64,000 bases of DNA from Alistipes sp. (GCA_020026335.1 JAHHQO010000004.1:1-64000), one strand, 5' to 3'. Counted from the stretch's first letter, positions 26,218-36,362 are shown. Notes: generated from the letters alone by a model not told the origin. Program-made: numbers and translations.

Positions 26218-26583
26218 ATGAACATCAAAGGATTCCGCAGGATGCTGGTCGGCGAGAAAATGCCAGACAAGAACGATCCTCAATATAAAGAGCGGTATGA
26301 GCGTGACGTGAATGCAGGCCGTAAGTTCGCCAAAACGACACATATAGACAAGATGGCGGCAAAGATACAGAAGTTTGCCAACAAGAATAAGATCTTGTTC
26401 CTGGTTATGGTATTCGGTCTTGTCATCGGTACATTCACATTCAACATCTATCGTTTGGCAAAAGCCTATCACCACGGACAGGAAACGAGAAGTGCCACGG
26501 AAGTACAGGACAGCCTGCTCAGGAAGCGGCACATGGATTTGGTAACACCCATAGTAGAACCCCGACAATCAGAACAGCGATGA
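26218..26583 (+). CDS. traL: conjugal transfer protein TraL (DUF3989)
   Basis: A 121-aa protein with a basic cytoplasmic N-terminus (residues 1-55) and a single transmembrane helix (ILFLVMVFGLVIGTFTFNIY, about 60-80). A short periplasmic tail follows. This is the layout of the small DUF3989 protein encoded between traK and traM in Bacteroides ICEs. It overlaps traM by 4 bp. Confidence 0.85.
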   Translation: MNIKGFRRMLVGEKMPDKNDPQYKERYERDVNAGRKFAKTTHIDKMAAKIQKFANKNKILFLVMVFGLVIGTFTFNIYRLAKAYHHGQETRSATEVQDSLLRKRHMDLVTPIVEPRQSEQR

Positions 26584-27722
26584 AGAATATATTTGAGAAA
26601 ATCAATTTCAAGCAGCCGAAGTATATGCTCCCTGCCATTCTGTACATACCGTTGCTGGCCGCCTCGTATTTCATTTTCGACCTGTTCAATACGGGAAAAG
26701 CGGAGATACCCGACAAAAGCCTCCAGACAACGGAGTTCCTGAACCCCGACCTGCCCGATGCCACGATTAAGGGCGGAGACGGAATTGGAAGCAAATATGA
26801 GAATATGGCAAAATCGTGGGGAAAGATAGCTGATTACACCGCTATTGACAATATTGAACGTGAAGAACCCAAAGATGATAAAGAAAAATACGAATCAAAG
26901 TACAGTCAGGACGAAGTCGCCCTTTTGGATGAACAGGAACAGCAGAAAGCATTGGCTGCGGAAGCAGCCGAAGCGGAAACGAGAGAACAGGAAGCCCTCA
27001 AAGAGTTGGAACGTGCCCTTGCCGAAGCAAGACTGAAAGCTCAGGAGCAGGTTGCCCCGATTGTGGAAGACTATACTGAAGAGCAAACCGACACTCCTGT
27101 TGCCGTCAGCGGAACCATCGAGGAAGACAGCCGTGCCGTAAGTGCGCCATCCGATGCAGAGAAGCCGGGTGAAATGGTCAAGAAGGTTAAAGTACCTTCC
27201 GATTATTTCAACACCATTGCCCACAACGAACATGAGCCGAACCTTATCAAGGCAATCATTGACGAAAATGTCAAAGCCGTGGAAGGCAGCCGTGTAAGGC
27301 TTCGCCTGTTGGATGATGTGGAGATAAACGAGACCGTGGTCAAGAGTGGCTCCTACCTCTATGCCATCATGAGCGGCTTTTCCTCGCAAAGAATAAAAGG
27401 GACTATCAGCAGTATACTTGTAAACGATGAAATCATCAAGGTCAGTCTTTCCCTTTACGATACCGACGGATTGGAGGGATTGTATGTGCCGTCCAGTTCT
27501 TTTCGGGAGACTGCAAAGGATGTGGCCAGTGGAGCGTTCAACAGCAACATGAGCATAAACACCGGTGGTAATGGGAACAATCTGACCCAATGGGGGATGC
27601 AGGCTATTCAGGATGCCTATCAGAAGACCAGCAACGCCATCAGCAAGAATATCAAGAAGAACAAAGTCAATCTGAAATATGGCACTTTTGTCTATATCAT
27701 CAACAGCCAGAAGAAGAAATAA
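26580..27722 (+). CDS. traM: conjugal transfer protein TraM (VirB10-like)
   Basis: A 380-aa protein with an N-terminal transmembrane helix (YMLPAILYIPLLAASYFIFDLF). An Ala/Glu-rich coiled coil follows (about residues 115-165). The C-terminal domain begins near 215 (NTIAHNEHEPNLIKAIID), and carries the VKSGSYLYAIMSGFSSQRIKG segment and VNLKYGTFVYIINSQ end. VirB10-like proteins span the periplasm and sense ATPase state to open the channel. Conserved family ends and intact length. Confidence 0.93.
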   Translation: MKNIFEKINFKQPKYMLPAILYIPLLAASYFIFDLFNTGKAEIPDKSLQTTEFLNPDLPDATIKGGDGIGSKYENMAKSWGKIADYTAIDNIEREEPKDDKEKYESKYSQDEVALLDEQEQQKALAAEAAEAETREQEALKELERALAEARLKAQEQVAPIVEDYTEEQTDTPVAVSGTIEEDSRAVSAPSDAEKPGEMVKKVKVPSDYFNTIAHNEHEPNLIKAIIDENVKAVEGSRVRLRLLDDVEINETVVKSGSYLYAIMSGFSSQRIKGTISSILVNDEIIKVSLSLYDTDGLEGLYVPSSSFRETAKDVASGAFNSNMSINTGGNGNNLTQWGMQAIQDAYQKTSNAISKNIKKNKVNLKYGTFVYIINSQKKK

Positions 27723-27756
27723 TCAAAGTAAATAACCCATTCAAAGATTCAGAGAT

Positions 27757-28602
27757 ATGAAAACTATCAAAATAATCTGTATCGGAATCGTGGCAGTGGT
27801 CTCAATCCTGCCGACTTTCGCCCAGCAGACCTACGAGGAATTGGAGCAATTGACCGTCAACGAACAGGTGACGACAGTCATCACTGCTTCCGAACCCATA
27901 CGTTTCGTGGATATTTCCACGGACAAGGTGGTTGGAGACCAGCCTATTAACAATACCATTCGTCTGAAACCTAAAGAAACAGGACATGATGACGGAGAGG
28001 TACTTGCAATCGTCACCATTGTAACGGAACGTTACCGTACTCAATACGCATTGGTCTATACTACAAGGATGCAGGAAGCCGTAACGGACAAGGAGATAGA
28101 GTTCCGGGAACGGAATGCCTATAACAATCCGGCAATCAGCATGCCGGTGTCGGACATGACCCGTTATGCCAGACGGATATGGAACTCTCCTGCAAAGTAT
28201 CGGAATGTGAGCAACAGAGAACATCGCATGAATATGAGACTGAACAACATTTATGCGGTCGGAGATTACTTCTTTGTTGACTTCTCCATTGAGAATAAGA
28301 CAAACATCCGTTTTGACATTGACGAGATCCGGGTAAAACTCGCTGACAAGAAAGTCTCCAAAGCGACCAATACGCAGATTATCGAATTGACTCCGGCATT
28401 GGTTCTTGAACAGGCGAAATCATTCCGTCACGGCTATCGCAATGTGATTGTGGTTAAGAAGATGACCTTCCCCAACGACAAGGTGCTTACCATTGAGATG
28501 ACAGAGAAACAGATAAGTGGCAGGAACATACATCTGAATATCGATTATGAAGATGTGCTTTCCGCCGATTCGTTTAATGCTGTATTGTTAGAGGAGGAAT
28601 AA
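27757..28602 (+). CDS. traN: conjugal transfer protein TraN (DUF4138, VirB9-like)
   Basis: A 281-aa protein with a signal peptide (ending TFAQQ). The beta-rich mature chain has family motifs TVNEQVTTVITASEPIRFVD, YALVYTT, YAVGDYFFVDFSIENKT and RNVIVVKKMTFP. VirB9-like proteins form the outer-membrane ring of the channel with VirB10-like TraM. Family length and order are normal; traO follows after 2 bp. Confidence 0.93.
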   Translation: MKTIKIICIGIVAVVSILPTFAQQTYEELEQLTVNEQVTTVITASEPIRFVDISTDKVVGDQPINNTIRLKPKETGHDDGEVLAIVTIVTERYRTQYALVYTTRMQEAVTDKEIEFRERNAYNNPAISMPVSDMTRYARRIWNSPAKYRNVSNREHRMNMRLNNIYAVGDYFFVDFSIENKTNIRFDIDEIRVKLADKKVSKATNTQIIELTPALVLEQAKSFRHGYRNVIVVKKMTFPNDKVLTIEMTEKQISGRNIHLNIDYEDVLSADSFNAVLLEEE

Positions 28603-28604
28603 GT

Positions 28605-29111
28605 ATGAGAAAAATAGTATTGGTATTGGTGGCAATCGTTGCATTTGCCATTACCGGCAAGGCACAAAGTAACAGCGCCCGGCTTTCTTTAGGTGTTGGC
28701 TGTCTGTACAAAAACGGTCTGGATCTTACCCTTTCCTATGAGCGTGAGGGCAAATACCATCACGTTTGGGAGTTTTTTGCCAACGGTTACATCAAGTGGG
28801 CCGAATGCGCTTCCTGCAAGCATATCTGTCCCGAATCATTCTGGAAGAATTACCGCAGCTATGGGGTCGGTGTCGCCTACAAACCCTGTGTGGTACGTGG
28901 GCGTAACCATTACGGCAATGTCCGTATCGGTGCATCGGCAGGAAGTGATACCGATCGTTTCTTGGGTGGCATACACCTCGGATATGAGCACAATTATGTA
29001 TTGCGTGGTGGCTGGCAGTTATTCTGCCAAGTCAAGACCGATTTGATGATAAAAGGTGAAGACCTGTTCCGCACAGGTATTGTCCTCGGAATTAAATTAC
29101 CTATAAACTAA
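28605..29111 (+). CDS. traO: conjugal transfer protein TraO
   Basis: A 168-aa protein with a signal peptide (IVAFAITGKAQ). The mature part looks like a small outer-membrane beta-barrel: alternating strands such as ARLSLGVGCLY, HVWEFFANGYI, YGVGVAYKPCVV and a final hydrophobic strand GIVLGIKLPIN. This matches TraO of Bacteroides ICEs, which is placed directly after TraN. Probably an outer-membrane part of the apparatus. Confidence 0.85.
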   Translation: MRKIVLVLVAIVAFAITGKAQSNSARLSLGVGCLYKNGLDLTLSYEREGKYHHVWEFFANGYIKWAECASCKHICPESFWKNYRSYGVGVAYKPCVVRGRNHYGNVRIGASAGSDTDRFLGGIHLGYEHNYVLRGGWQLFCQVKTDLMIKGEDLFRTGIVLGIKLPIN

Positions 29112-29118
29112 GGGAAAG

Positions 29119-29790
29119 ATGAAAAAGAAGATATACAACAAAATTAGCAGACTGGTAGGGACATTAGCCCTCACCGCTTTATTCGTGGCTTGTGACGAAC
29201 ACCGGGATTTTCCGGACACGGCAATGAAACCCTGTCACATCCTATGCACGGACGGGAAAGTTTTGTCGGTATCGGACTTCAAGGAATCCGAAAAACAACC
29301 CATTGCCGTGGTGTTCCATATCAATCACGATGAGAACTCCGAGGGTAACGGCTATGCCGTCTATCTGTGGGATTTGGAGCCATTGGCTTTTGCCGACAGC
29401 ATAGGTGTAAAGCAGAACACTTCTGCTGATATAACGGCACTGGACGGATTTGAAAATACCTTTGCCTTATTGAACTCTAAAGAAACATCTTCACCATTGG
29501 CTGTGAAAGTTTTTGATTTGTGGAAATACGGACAATCCGCATATATTCCCTCTGTGGCTCAGATGCGTTTACTATATCATGCCAAGGAGCAAATCAATCC
29601 TATCATCAAGCTATGTGGTGGAGACCCTATTTCCATTGAAGCCGATGATTGCTGGTACTGGACAAGTACGGAAGTCAATGAGCAACAGACCGCCAAAGCG
29701 TGGCTCTATTCTATGGGAAGCGGAACGATTCACGATACGCCCAAAATACAGGCTCATAAATCAAGGGCAATCATCACATTGAGAGATTGA
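29119..29790 (+). CDS. lipoprotein with FSM/DUF1566-like domain
   Basis: A 223-aa lipoprotein (lipobox TALFVAC, Cys at about residue 25). The mature part has a pattern seen in DUF1566 / F. succinogenes major-paralogous-domain proteins: YIPSVAQMRLLYH, then CWYWTSTEVNEQQTAKAWLY and HKSRAIITLRD. It sits between traO and the coupling protein gene, where TraP/TraQ-type genes occur in CTnDOT. It may be a surface or periplasmic lipoprotein that assists mating contact; no direct evidence. Confidence 0.65.
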   Translation: MKKKIYNKISRLVGTLALTALFVACDEHRDFPDTAMKPCHILCTDGKVLSVSDFKESEKQPIAVVFHINHDENSEGNGYAVYLWDLEPLAFADSIGVKQNTSADITALDGFENTFALLNSKETSSPLAVKVFDLWKYGQSAYIPSVAQMRLLYHAKEQINPIIKLCGGDPISIEADDCWYWTSTEVNEQQTAKAWLYSMGSGTIHDTPKIQAHKSRAIITLRD

Positions 29791-29825
29791 AAACCGGATT
29801 ATAAAGGAATTAGCGAATAATAGAA

Positions 29826-32006
29826 ATGGAAGAAAGTAAAGAATTACAGGGCTTTTACAAGATATTCCGCTCGGTTATTTATGTCTCCATCCTAATGGAG
29901 TTTTTCGAGTATGCCATTGACCCCACTATGCTTGATCATTGGGGCGGCATCCTCTGTGACATACACGGACGTATCAAACAGTGGATGATATACAACGACG
30001 GAAATCTTGCGTACAGCAAACTTGCCACGTTCCTGCTTATCTGTATCACCTGTATAGGTACGAGGAACAAGAAGAAGCTGGAGCTCAATGGCCGTAAGCA
30101 AGTTCTCTATCCTGTCATGGCAGGTATAGGGCTGATTGTGCTTTCTGTATGGCTGTATGGTTATCCGATGGAAACAAAACTTTATACCTTACGCTTGAAC
30201 ATCTGGCTTTATATGATTGCCTCTGTGGTCGGCGTGGTACTGGTTCACATTGCTCTTGACAATATCTCCAAATTCCTCAAAGAGGGTTTGCTCAAAGACC
30301 GCTTTAATTTTGAAAACGAAAGTTTCGAGCAATGTCGGGAGTTACAGGAAAACAAATACTCGGTCAATATCCCCATGCGCTATTATTACAAGGGCAAGTT
30401 CCGTAAAGGCTGGGTGAACATCATTAACCCTTTCCGTGGTACTTGGGTGGTCGGTACACCGGGCAGTGGTAAGACTTTTTCCATCATAGAACCGTTTATC
30501 CGGCAGCACTCTGCAAAGGGCTTTGCCTTAGTAGTTTACGACTATAAATTTCCAACATTGGCGACCAAGTTGTACTACCATTACAAGAAGAACCAGAAGC
30601 TCGGGAAACTGCCCAAGGGGTGCAAGTTCAATATTATCAATTTCGTGGATGTGGAATACAGCCGCAGGGTGAATCCTATCCAGTTGAAATACATCAACAA
30701 TCTGGCTGCCGCATCCGAAACCGCAGAAACCTTGCTTGAATCCTTGCAGAAAGGTAAGAAAGAAGGAGGCGGTGGTAGCGACCAGTTCTTTCAGACCTCT
30801 GCTGTCAACTTTTTGGCAGCCTGTATCTATTTCTTCTGTAATTGGGGTAAAGAACCCTACGACAAGGACGGAAATATGCTCACGGCAGAAAAGGTACAAG
30901 ACAAACAGACCAAGCGGATGATTCCCACCGGGCGTGTATTCAATTCCACAGGTGAGGAAGTGGAGCCGGCATATTGGTTAGGCAAGTATTCCGATATGCC
31001 ACATATCCTTTCGTTCCTTAACGAGAGTTATCAGACCATTTTCGAGGTATTGGAGACCGATAACGAGGTGGCACCGTTGCTCGGTCCGTTCCAGACCGCC
31101 TTGAAGAACAAGGCGATGGAGCAGTTGGAAGGTATGATCGGTACGTTGCGTGTCTATACCTCGCGTCTTGCGACCAAGGAGAGCTATTGGATATTCCACA
31201 AGGACGGGGATGACTTTGATTTGAAAGTCTCTGACCCCAAGAGCCCCTCTTACCTGCTTATTGCCAATGACCCCGAAATGGAGAGCATCATTGGAGCTCT
31301 GAACGCCCTTATCCTCAATCGTCTTGTTACAAGAGTAAATACCGGACAGGGCAAGAATATCCCGGTAAGCATCATCGTGGATGAGTTGCCTACTCTGTAT
31401 TTCCACAAGATTGACCGCCTTATCGGTACGGCACGAAGCAACAAGGTATCGGTGGCATTGGGATTTCAGGAGTTGCCGCAGCTCGAAGCGGATTATGGTA
31501 AGGTCGGTATGCAGAAGATTATTACCACTGTCGGCAATGTGGTCAGCGGTTCTGCCCGTTCCAAAGAGACCTTGGAATGGTTGTCATCCGACATCTTCGG
31601 TAAGGTGGTACAGCTCAAAAAAGGCGTGACCATCGACCGGGACAAGACCTCCATCAACCTCAATGAGAATATGGACAGCCTTGTTCCGGCATCCAAAATC
31701 TCCGATATGCCTACCGGCTGGATATGCGGTCAGACGGCACGTGATTTTGTACAGACGAAGACTGGAAGCGGTGGCAGGATGAATATCCAGGAAAGCGATG
31801 AGTTCAAGACATCCAAGTTCTACTGCAAGACAGATTTTGACATGAAGGAGATAATCAAAGAAGAAGCCGGCTATGTTTCTCTCCCTAAGTTCTACACCTT
31901 CAAATCAAGGGATGAACGGGAACGCATCCTTTACAAGAACTTTGTGCAGGTCGGCGAGGATGTCAAGGAGATGATTCAGGAGATACAGAAGTATAAGGTA
32001 AAATAA
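29826..32006 (+). CDS. type IV coupling protein (VirD4/TraG family, MobC-like)
   Basis: A 726-aa membrane ATPase that recruits the relaxase-DNA complex to the transfer channel. Transmembrane helices lie at about residues 65-80, 95-112 and 125-145. Walker A is GTPGSGKT (210-217). The Walker B segment is SIIVDELPTLYF (about 515-526). A conserved GFQELPQLEADYG segment follows (about 547-559). This matches the YWFxxG/MobC-type T4CP of Bacteroides conjugative transposons. No relaxase gene is adjacent, and none was recognised elsewhere in the window. Last gene of the tra operon; a mobile module starts 8 bp behind its stop. Confidence 0.93.
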   Translation: MEESKELQGFYKIFRSVIYVSILMEFFEYAIDPTMLDHWGGILCDIHGRIKQWMIYNDGNLAYSKLATFLLICITCIGTRNKKKLELNGRKQVLYPVMAGIGLIVLSVWLYGYPMETKLYTLRLNIWLYMIASVVGVVLVHIALDNISKFLKEGLLKDRFNFENESFEQCRELQENKYSVNIPMRYYYKGKFRKGWVNIINPFRGTWVVGTPGSGKTFSIIEPFIRQHSAKGFALVVYDYKFPTLATKLYYHYKKNQKLGKLPKGCKFNIINFVDVEYSRRVNPIQLKYINNLAAASETAETLLESLQKGKKEGGGGSDQFFQTSAVNFLAACIYFFCNWGKEPYDKDGNMLTAEKVQDKQTKRMIPTGRVFNSTGEEVEPAYWLGKYSDMPHILSFLNESYQTIFEVLETDNEVAPLLGPFQTALKNKAMEQLEGMIGTLRVYTSRLATKESYWIFHKDGDDFDLKVSDPKSPSYLLIANDPEMESIIGALNALILNRLVTRVNTGQGKNIPVSIIVDELPTLYFHKIDRLIGTARSNKVSVALGFQELPQLEADYGKVGMQKIITTVGNVVSGSARSKETLEWLSSDIFGKVVQLKKGVTIDRDKTSINLNENMDSLVPASKISDMPTGWICGQTARDFVQTKTGSGGRMNIQESDEFKTSKFYCKTDFDMKEIIKEEAGYVSLPKFYTFKSRDERERILYKNFVQVGEDVKEMIQEIQKYKVK

Positions 32007-32018
32007 ATATGTAATACA

Positions 32019-33242
32019 ATGGCATCAGTAAAATTAAAGTTTAGAGTGTCCTCTCTCCCTAAGAAAGAGGGCACTTTGTATTTTCAAGTTATCCACGAAA
32101 GAGCGGTAAAACAGGTAGGAACACCCTATCGGACATTAGAATCAGAGTGGGACAAGCATCGTAATGATATTATCAAATCCACGTATGTATCTCCAAACAG
32201 ATAAGGGCTTATCAAATCTATCAGAGAGATGGTTACGTGGGAGAGAAAGCGTTTGCATAAAATCATTGAAAATTTATAGAACAATGGGGGTCCTTTTACT
32301 ACAACAAAATAGTACAAGAGTATTATGCCCTATCCTCTGAAAATACAACTGTCTTTGAATATATTAAAATTCAAATAGAAAGATTGAAAAGTGCAGGGAA
32401 AGAACGAACAAGTGAAACATACAAGCAGATGCTTCTCAGCTTTATGAAGTTTAGGAATGAGGAAGATTTATTTTTTGATATGATAGATGAACATCTAAGA
32501 TGTCAATATGAAAGTCATATGAGAATTTCCAATTTATACCGAAATACCACATCGTTTTATTTAAGAATATTGCGCAGTGTTTATAATCGTGCGGTAGAAG
32601 ATGGGCTTACAAAACAGAATATGCCTTTCAAACGTGTATATACCGGAGTAGACAAGACTTCCAAACACGCGATCAGCCTGAAAGAAGTCAAAAAAAGATT
32701 AAAGAATTGGATTTGAGCCAAACGCCAACCCTTGATTTTGCAAGAGATATATTTCTATTCTCCTTTTATATGCGTGGAATGTCTTTCGTTGGAGATGCAT
32801 ATTTGAAAAAGAAAAATCTTGCAAATGGCTTTGTTGTATATAACAGACGTAAAACAGGGCAACGGTTAGTTGTAAAATGGGAAAAACAAATGGAAGCGAT
32901 AGCCAATAAGTATTTTGATTCAAACAATCCTTTTCTTTTCCCTATTATCACAAAGGAAGATGGAACTGAGCGCAATCAGTATTTGAATAAAACGATGTTA
33001 ATCAACAGGTATTTGAAGAAGATTGCAGAACTTGCAAAAATCCCTATCCCACTACCATGTACGTGACCCGGCATTCCTGGGCGAGTATCGCCCAATCGAA
33101 AAATGTGCCTATGCAGGTCATCAGTCTTGGTATGGGGCATGACAATGAAGAAATGACACGCATTTACCTTGCCTCTATTCAAACCGATGTTATAGACAAT
33201 GCCAATAATAAGATTTTGTATTTTTTGGAGAGAAACAAGTAA
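32019..33242 (+). pseudogene. tyrosine recombinase, broken by stops and frameshifts
   Basis: Pieces of one transposon-type tyrosine integrase lie in order. The arm-binding N-terminus (VKLKFRVSSLPKKEGTLYF) ends at a stop at 32202-32204, and a further stop follows near 32279. The core-binding part runs from about 32384 (SETYKQMLLSFMKF). A frameshift in a poly-A run follows near 32690-32700. The catalytic part has ARDIFLFSFYMRGMSF, then a further frameshift near 33050, then VTRHSWASIAQS and NEEMTRIYLASI. With two stops and two frameshifts it is certainly dead. It may explain how the downstream gene cluster was brought in. Confidence 0.88.
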
Positions 33243-33585
33243 AAAACAATCTGATTATATGAAAATTTAGCTGCATTTGATATGAAAAGTATTGAATGCT
33301 AGATGTTTGTGCCGTAATATATCGTGATAAAATGCGGTTGTTTGGGAACAGTTTTCACTCTTACATAGAGTTAGTCGTCAACGATATATGCTTGATTTTA
33401 CCTCATTTGGACTAAAGTTTTGAATGGTGTCGCAAAATATTTCCCCTTTCTCATAAAATTTTTGCAAGAACAAGCGTATTATCTGTAAATAAATTTATAA
33501 CTTAATGGCAGAAAAGCAATATGGCATATTTATTCTGCCATGAGCATATGAAAACATAAAATGTTTCACATTAATTACAAAAAAT
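33243..33585. other. AT-rich spacer with inverted repeats
   Basis: No gene is seen. Two perfect 9-bp inverted repeats are present: ATATATCGT (33317-33325) with ACGATATAT (33381-33389), and ATGGCAGAA (33505-33513) with TTCTGCCAT (33533-33541). The second lies 45 bp before the outer-membrane protein start and is a candidate operator. No exact TAnnTTTG box was assigned. Confidence 0.5.
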
Positions 33586-36042
33586 ATGATGAACATTGTT
33601 GCAAATTTTCACCTAAAACCTTTATTCCCTCACATAGGACTCACTGCATTCGCTCGAAAACTGCTGTTCTTTTTGGTGAATATATGCGTTTATTGTAATC
33701 TCTCAGCTCAAACTCTTCCGCTTTCAGGAACCATTTTGGATGAAAAAGAGGAATGCATACCTGGAGTATATCTGATAGCAGTTAATCCTAAAACATCCGA
33801 AGTGCTTGCAACCACAACCTCAAGTGCTGATGGTAAATATGTTTTTCCTGCTATACCCATGCCATTCATACTCAATGCCACCCATATCGGCTACACGAGT
33901 TTGAATATTCCTATTAATAATAAAACCGACATGGAAACAGCACGAATTCTCCGTATGCAAGAGGCTATAGAGCAAATACAAGAAGTTGTCGTAACGGCTG
34001 AACCACCTCGTATTGAGCGTGAAGTAGGTAAATTCGTCATACGCAACATTGCTGCTTCCCCTTTTGCAGCGGGAAGTAATACATATAACTTTATGCGCTT
34101 TATGCCGATGATAGACATTAAGTCTGAAGGAGGTATTTCGATTCTGGGAAAAAACGATGCGAACATTCATATCAACGGCCGTAGTGTAGGAAACAACCAA
34201 ATGGCAGAACAAATGCTAAAAGGTATTCCTGCCAATGAAATCGCCCGCATAGAAATTATTCCTGTAACAGGAAGCACTCAATCGGCAGAAAATCGCAACG
34301 GCATCATAAATGTCGTACTCAAGAAAAAACCGGACGAAGGTCTCCGTGTATTTGCCACAATAGAAGACCGTCAAGGCTACTACAACAGCCCAAGCGGTAT
34401 AGTATTTATGAACTATGCGGGAAAGAGAGTCGATTTGACAGCAGGTATAACGACCTCATACGACCAATTAAGACTAGAATCCAATCATTCATACAATTAC
34501 CTCCAGACTGGACTTTCAACACAATCAGACTTTCGTGAGCGGAATAGAACTCTCTACGCAGGTGGGTATATCAATCTGAATTACAACATCAATGACCACC
34601 ATAAACTAGGAGCACAGATTAGTTTGGGTGGACTTGATTACCGTCAGAACTCATCATCAACCAGTACTTACGGACGGATAAACAGTGATATAGTTGATTC
34701 AATCTATACAGCAGATGTCATCACGAAAAGTCCTACCCCTAAGCTGACATGGGGAGCAAACCTCAATTATGTCTTCAAAACAGACAATGAAGGTTCTTGC
34801 TTAAACATTGACCTTGATTTTAAAAACAATACCAACAAACGCAACATCAACAACACATATCGTAAAAATTACTTATCCTCATCTGTTATAACAGACGATT
34901 TTCTCCAGCGACCATCGGTAAGTACAATGGTATATGGGGGACGTGCGGAATATGAACATTGCTTCAACTCTGACAATACGCTTCAAGTAGGAATAAGCGG
35001 ATATCGCGGAACAGTAGATAATGATTTTTTCTATGGGTTGCGTTCTGGGGACGATTATGTGAGCGATGCCGGACGCACCAACCGATTTGTTTATAAAGAT
35101 TATAATCTTGCCGGATATATCAACTACAAACGGGTATGGTCTGAAACACTTGAGACTGAAATAGGACTCAGAGCCGAAAAATACCACGCAAAAGGTTCAC
35201 AGAAAACTACTTCTGAAACCGTTTATCGAAACGAATTTGACATTTTCCCGACGCTATCCATACTCTATATGCCCTCTGACAACCACGAACTCTCGTTGGA
35301 TTTTACCAGCTCTATTATGCGTCCCTATTATGGACAGCTAAACCCATTCATCACCTATACCTCGCCCTCCACTTATATCCAGAATAACCCTAATCTCAAA
35401 TCGAGCAAAGGCTACGAATTGATGTTCAACTATACTCTGTTTGATGACTATATGCTGACAGTGGATTACTATTATGACAAGGATTTATGGACGGACTTTG
35501 TTTTGCCAATAGATGATATGACCCAAACATATACGGATAACTATGGAAACAGCCACGCATTGGATATTTCACTGTCTATATCCCAAAGCCTGTTCAAGAA
35601 CTATTGGAATTTCTCAGTTGAAGCAAGACTCGGTTATGTATCCACTCGTGGTGCGGTGAGTGATAGAAAAATAGACTTCAATGATTTTAGCTACGGAGTT
35701 ACCGTAAAAAGTAATCTTGCATTATCAAAGAAATACAATTGGCTTCTTGACCTTAAATATCAGTATTCAAGCCAAAGACAAGCTGCAGCCTTTGATATCG
35801 GAGCCACACACGATTTGGAAATATATATACTGAAACAGTTCCGCCGAGCCTCACTTTCAGTAGGAGTATATAATATTCTGAGATCGAATACGACTGTTAC
35901 CAATACCTTTTCGGATTATCGGTTTTCAATCACTAATAAACGGTACATTACCGGCGTAGTCACTTTTTCCTACACATTCGGTAACCAGCGTGCCCGCCGC
36001 GTAGAAAAAAGACAGAACAGCAATATTGAAAAACGAATGTAA
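33586..36042 (+). CDS. outer-membrane beta-barrel protein, TonB-receptor-like
   Basis: An 818-aa protein. A signal peptide region ends near LSAQ (about residue 41). A carboxypeptidase-regulatory-like beta-sandwich follows (about 43-125: LSGTILDEKEECIPGVYL). A plug-like domain is next (about 130-240: VVVTAEPPRIEREVGKFVI ... DANIHINGRSV). The rest is a long barrel of the OMP_b-brl_3 type. The protein ends with a basic tail instead of the usual aromatic residue, after a last strand GVVTFSYTFGNQ. It is the first gene of the peptide cluster and might carry the modified peptide across the outer membrane, or act as its receptor or immunity partner. Confidence 0.8.
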   Translation: MMNIVANFHLKPLFPHIGLTAFARKLLFFLVNICVYCNLSAQTLPLSGTILDEKEECIPGVYLIAVNPKTSEVLATTTSSADGKYVFPAIPMPFILNATHIGYTSLNIPINNKTDMETARILRMQEAIEQIQEVVVTAEPPRIEREVGKFVIRNIAASPFAAGSNTYNFMRFMPMIDIKSEGGISILGKNDANIHINGRSVGNNQMAEQMLKGIPANEIARIEIIPVTGSTQSAENRNGIINVVLKKKPDEGLRVFATIEDRQGYYNSPSGIVFMNYAGKRVDLTAGITTSYDQLRLESNHSYNYLQTGLSTQSDFRERNRTLYAGGYINLNYNINDHHKLGAQISLGGLDYRQNSSSTSTYGRINSDIVDSIYTADVITKSPTPKLTWGANLNYVFKTDNEGSCLNIDLDFKNNTNKRNINNTYRKNYLSSSVITDDFLQRPSVSTMVYGGRAEYEHCFNSDNTLQVGISGYRGTVDNDFFYGLRSGDDYVSDAGRTNRFVYKDYNLAGYINYKRVWSETLETEIGLRAEKYHAKGSQKTTSETVYRNEFDIFPTLSILYMPSDNHELSLDFTSSIMRPYYGQLNPFITYTSPSTYIQNNPNLKSSKGYELMFNYTLFDDYMLTVDYYYDKDLWTDFVLPIDDMTQTYTDNYGNSHALDISLSISQSLFKNYWNFSVEARLGYVSTRGAVSDRKIDFNDFSYGVTVKSNLALSKKYNWLLDLKYQYSSQRQAAAFDIGATHDLEIYILKQFRRASLSVGVYNILRSNTTVTNTFSDYRFSITNKRYITGVVTFSYTFGNQRARRVEKRQNSNIEKRM

Positions 36043-36104
36043 TAAACAAATCTTAGCGGCACCCGAAAAGCTCATAGAGTAGGGATAATTAAAACTCTAA
36101 CACA

Positions 36105-36362
36105 ATGACCCAAAATCAGAAAATGCGGGATTTCGTAAAATCCTTAGAAAACAATCAATTCAGTAAGGAACAAGAGGCTATGCTGCTTGTCGGAAAGGCC
36201 GACACTCTACAGGCAGGAAGCAACAATAGGTGTGAAAACACATCCTCTTCGTGTGATCTATGCATCAATGATCGAAAATGTACGAATGGAACGGCAAGAG
36301 GTTGTGAAGGTTCAATCAATGATCATAAATGTACGATCATTGATAGAAAAGAAGAGCTATAG
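36105..36362 (+). CDS. candidate RiPP precursor peptide, six Cys in the core
   Basis: An 85-aa peptide directly before a radical SAM maturase and a C39-peptidase exporter. Residues 1-30 look like a leader; FSKEQEAMLLVG (19-30) has the spacing of Bacteroidales double-glycine leaders such as LSKEEMKxxxGG, with VG in place of GG. A second possible cut is after the AG at 37-38. The probable core (31-85) has six Cys (43, 50, 53, 59, 67, 76). It includes two related units, INDRKCT (54-60) and INDHKCT (71-77). Asn, Ser and Asp are frequent. The product would be a thioether-crosslinked or otherwise modified peptide. The modification is inferred from the neighbours. Confidence 0.75.
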   Translation: MTQNQKMRDFVKSLENNQFSKEQEAMLLVGKADTLQAGSNNRCENTSSSCDLCINDRKCTNGTARGCEGSINDHKCTIIDRKEEL

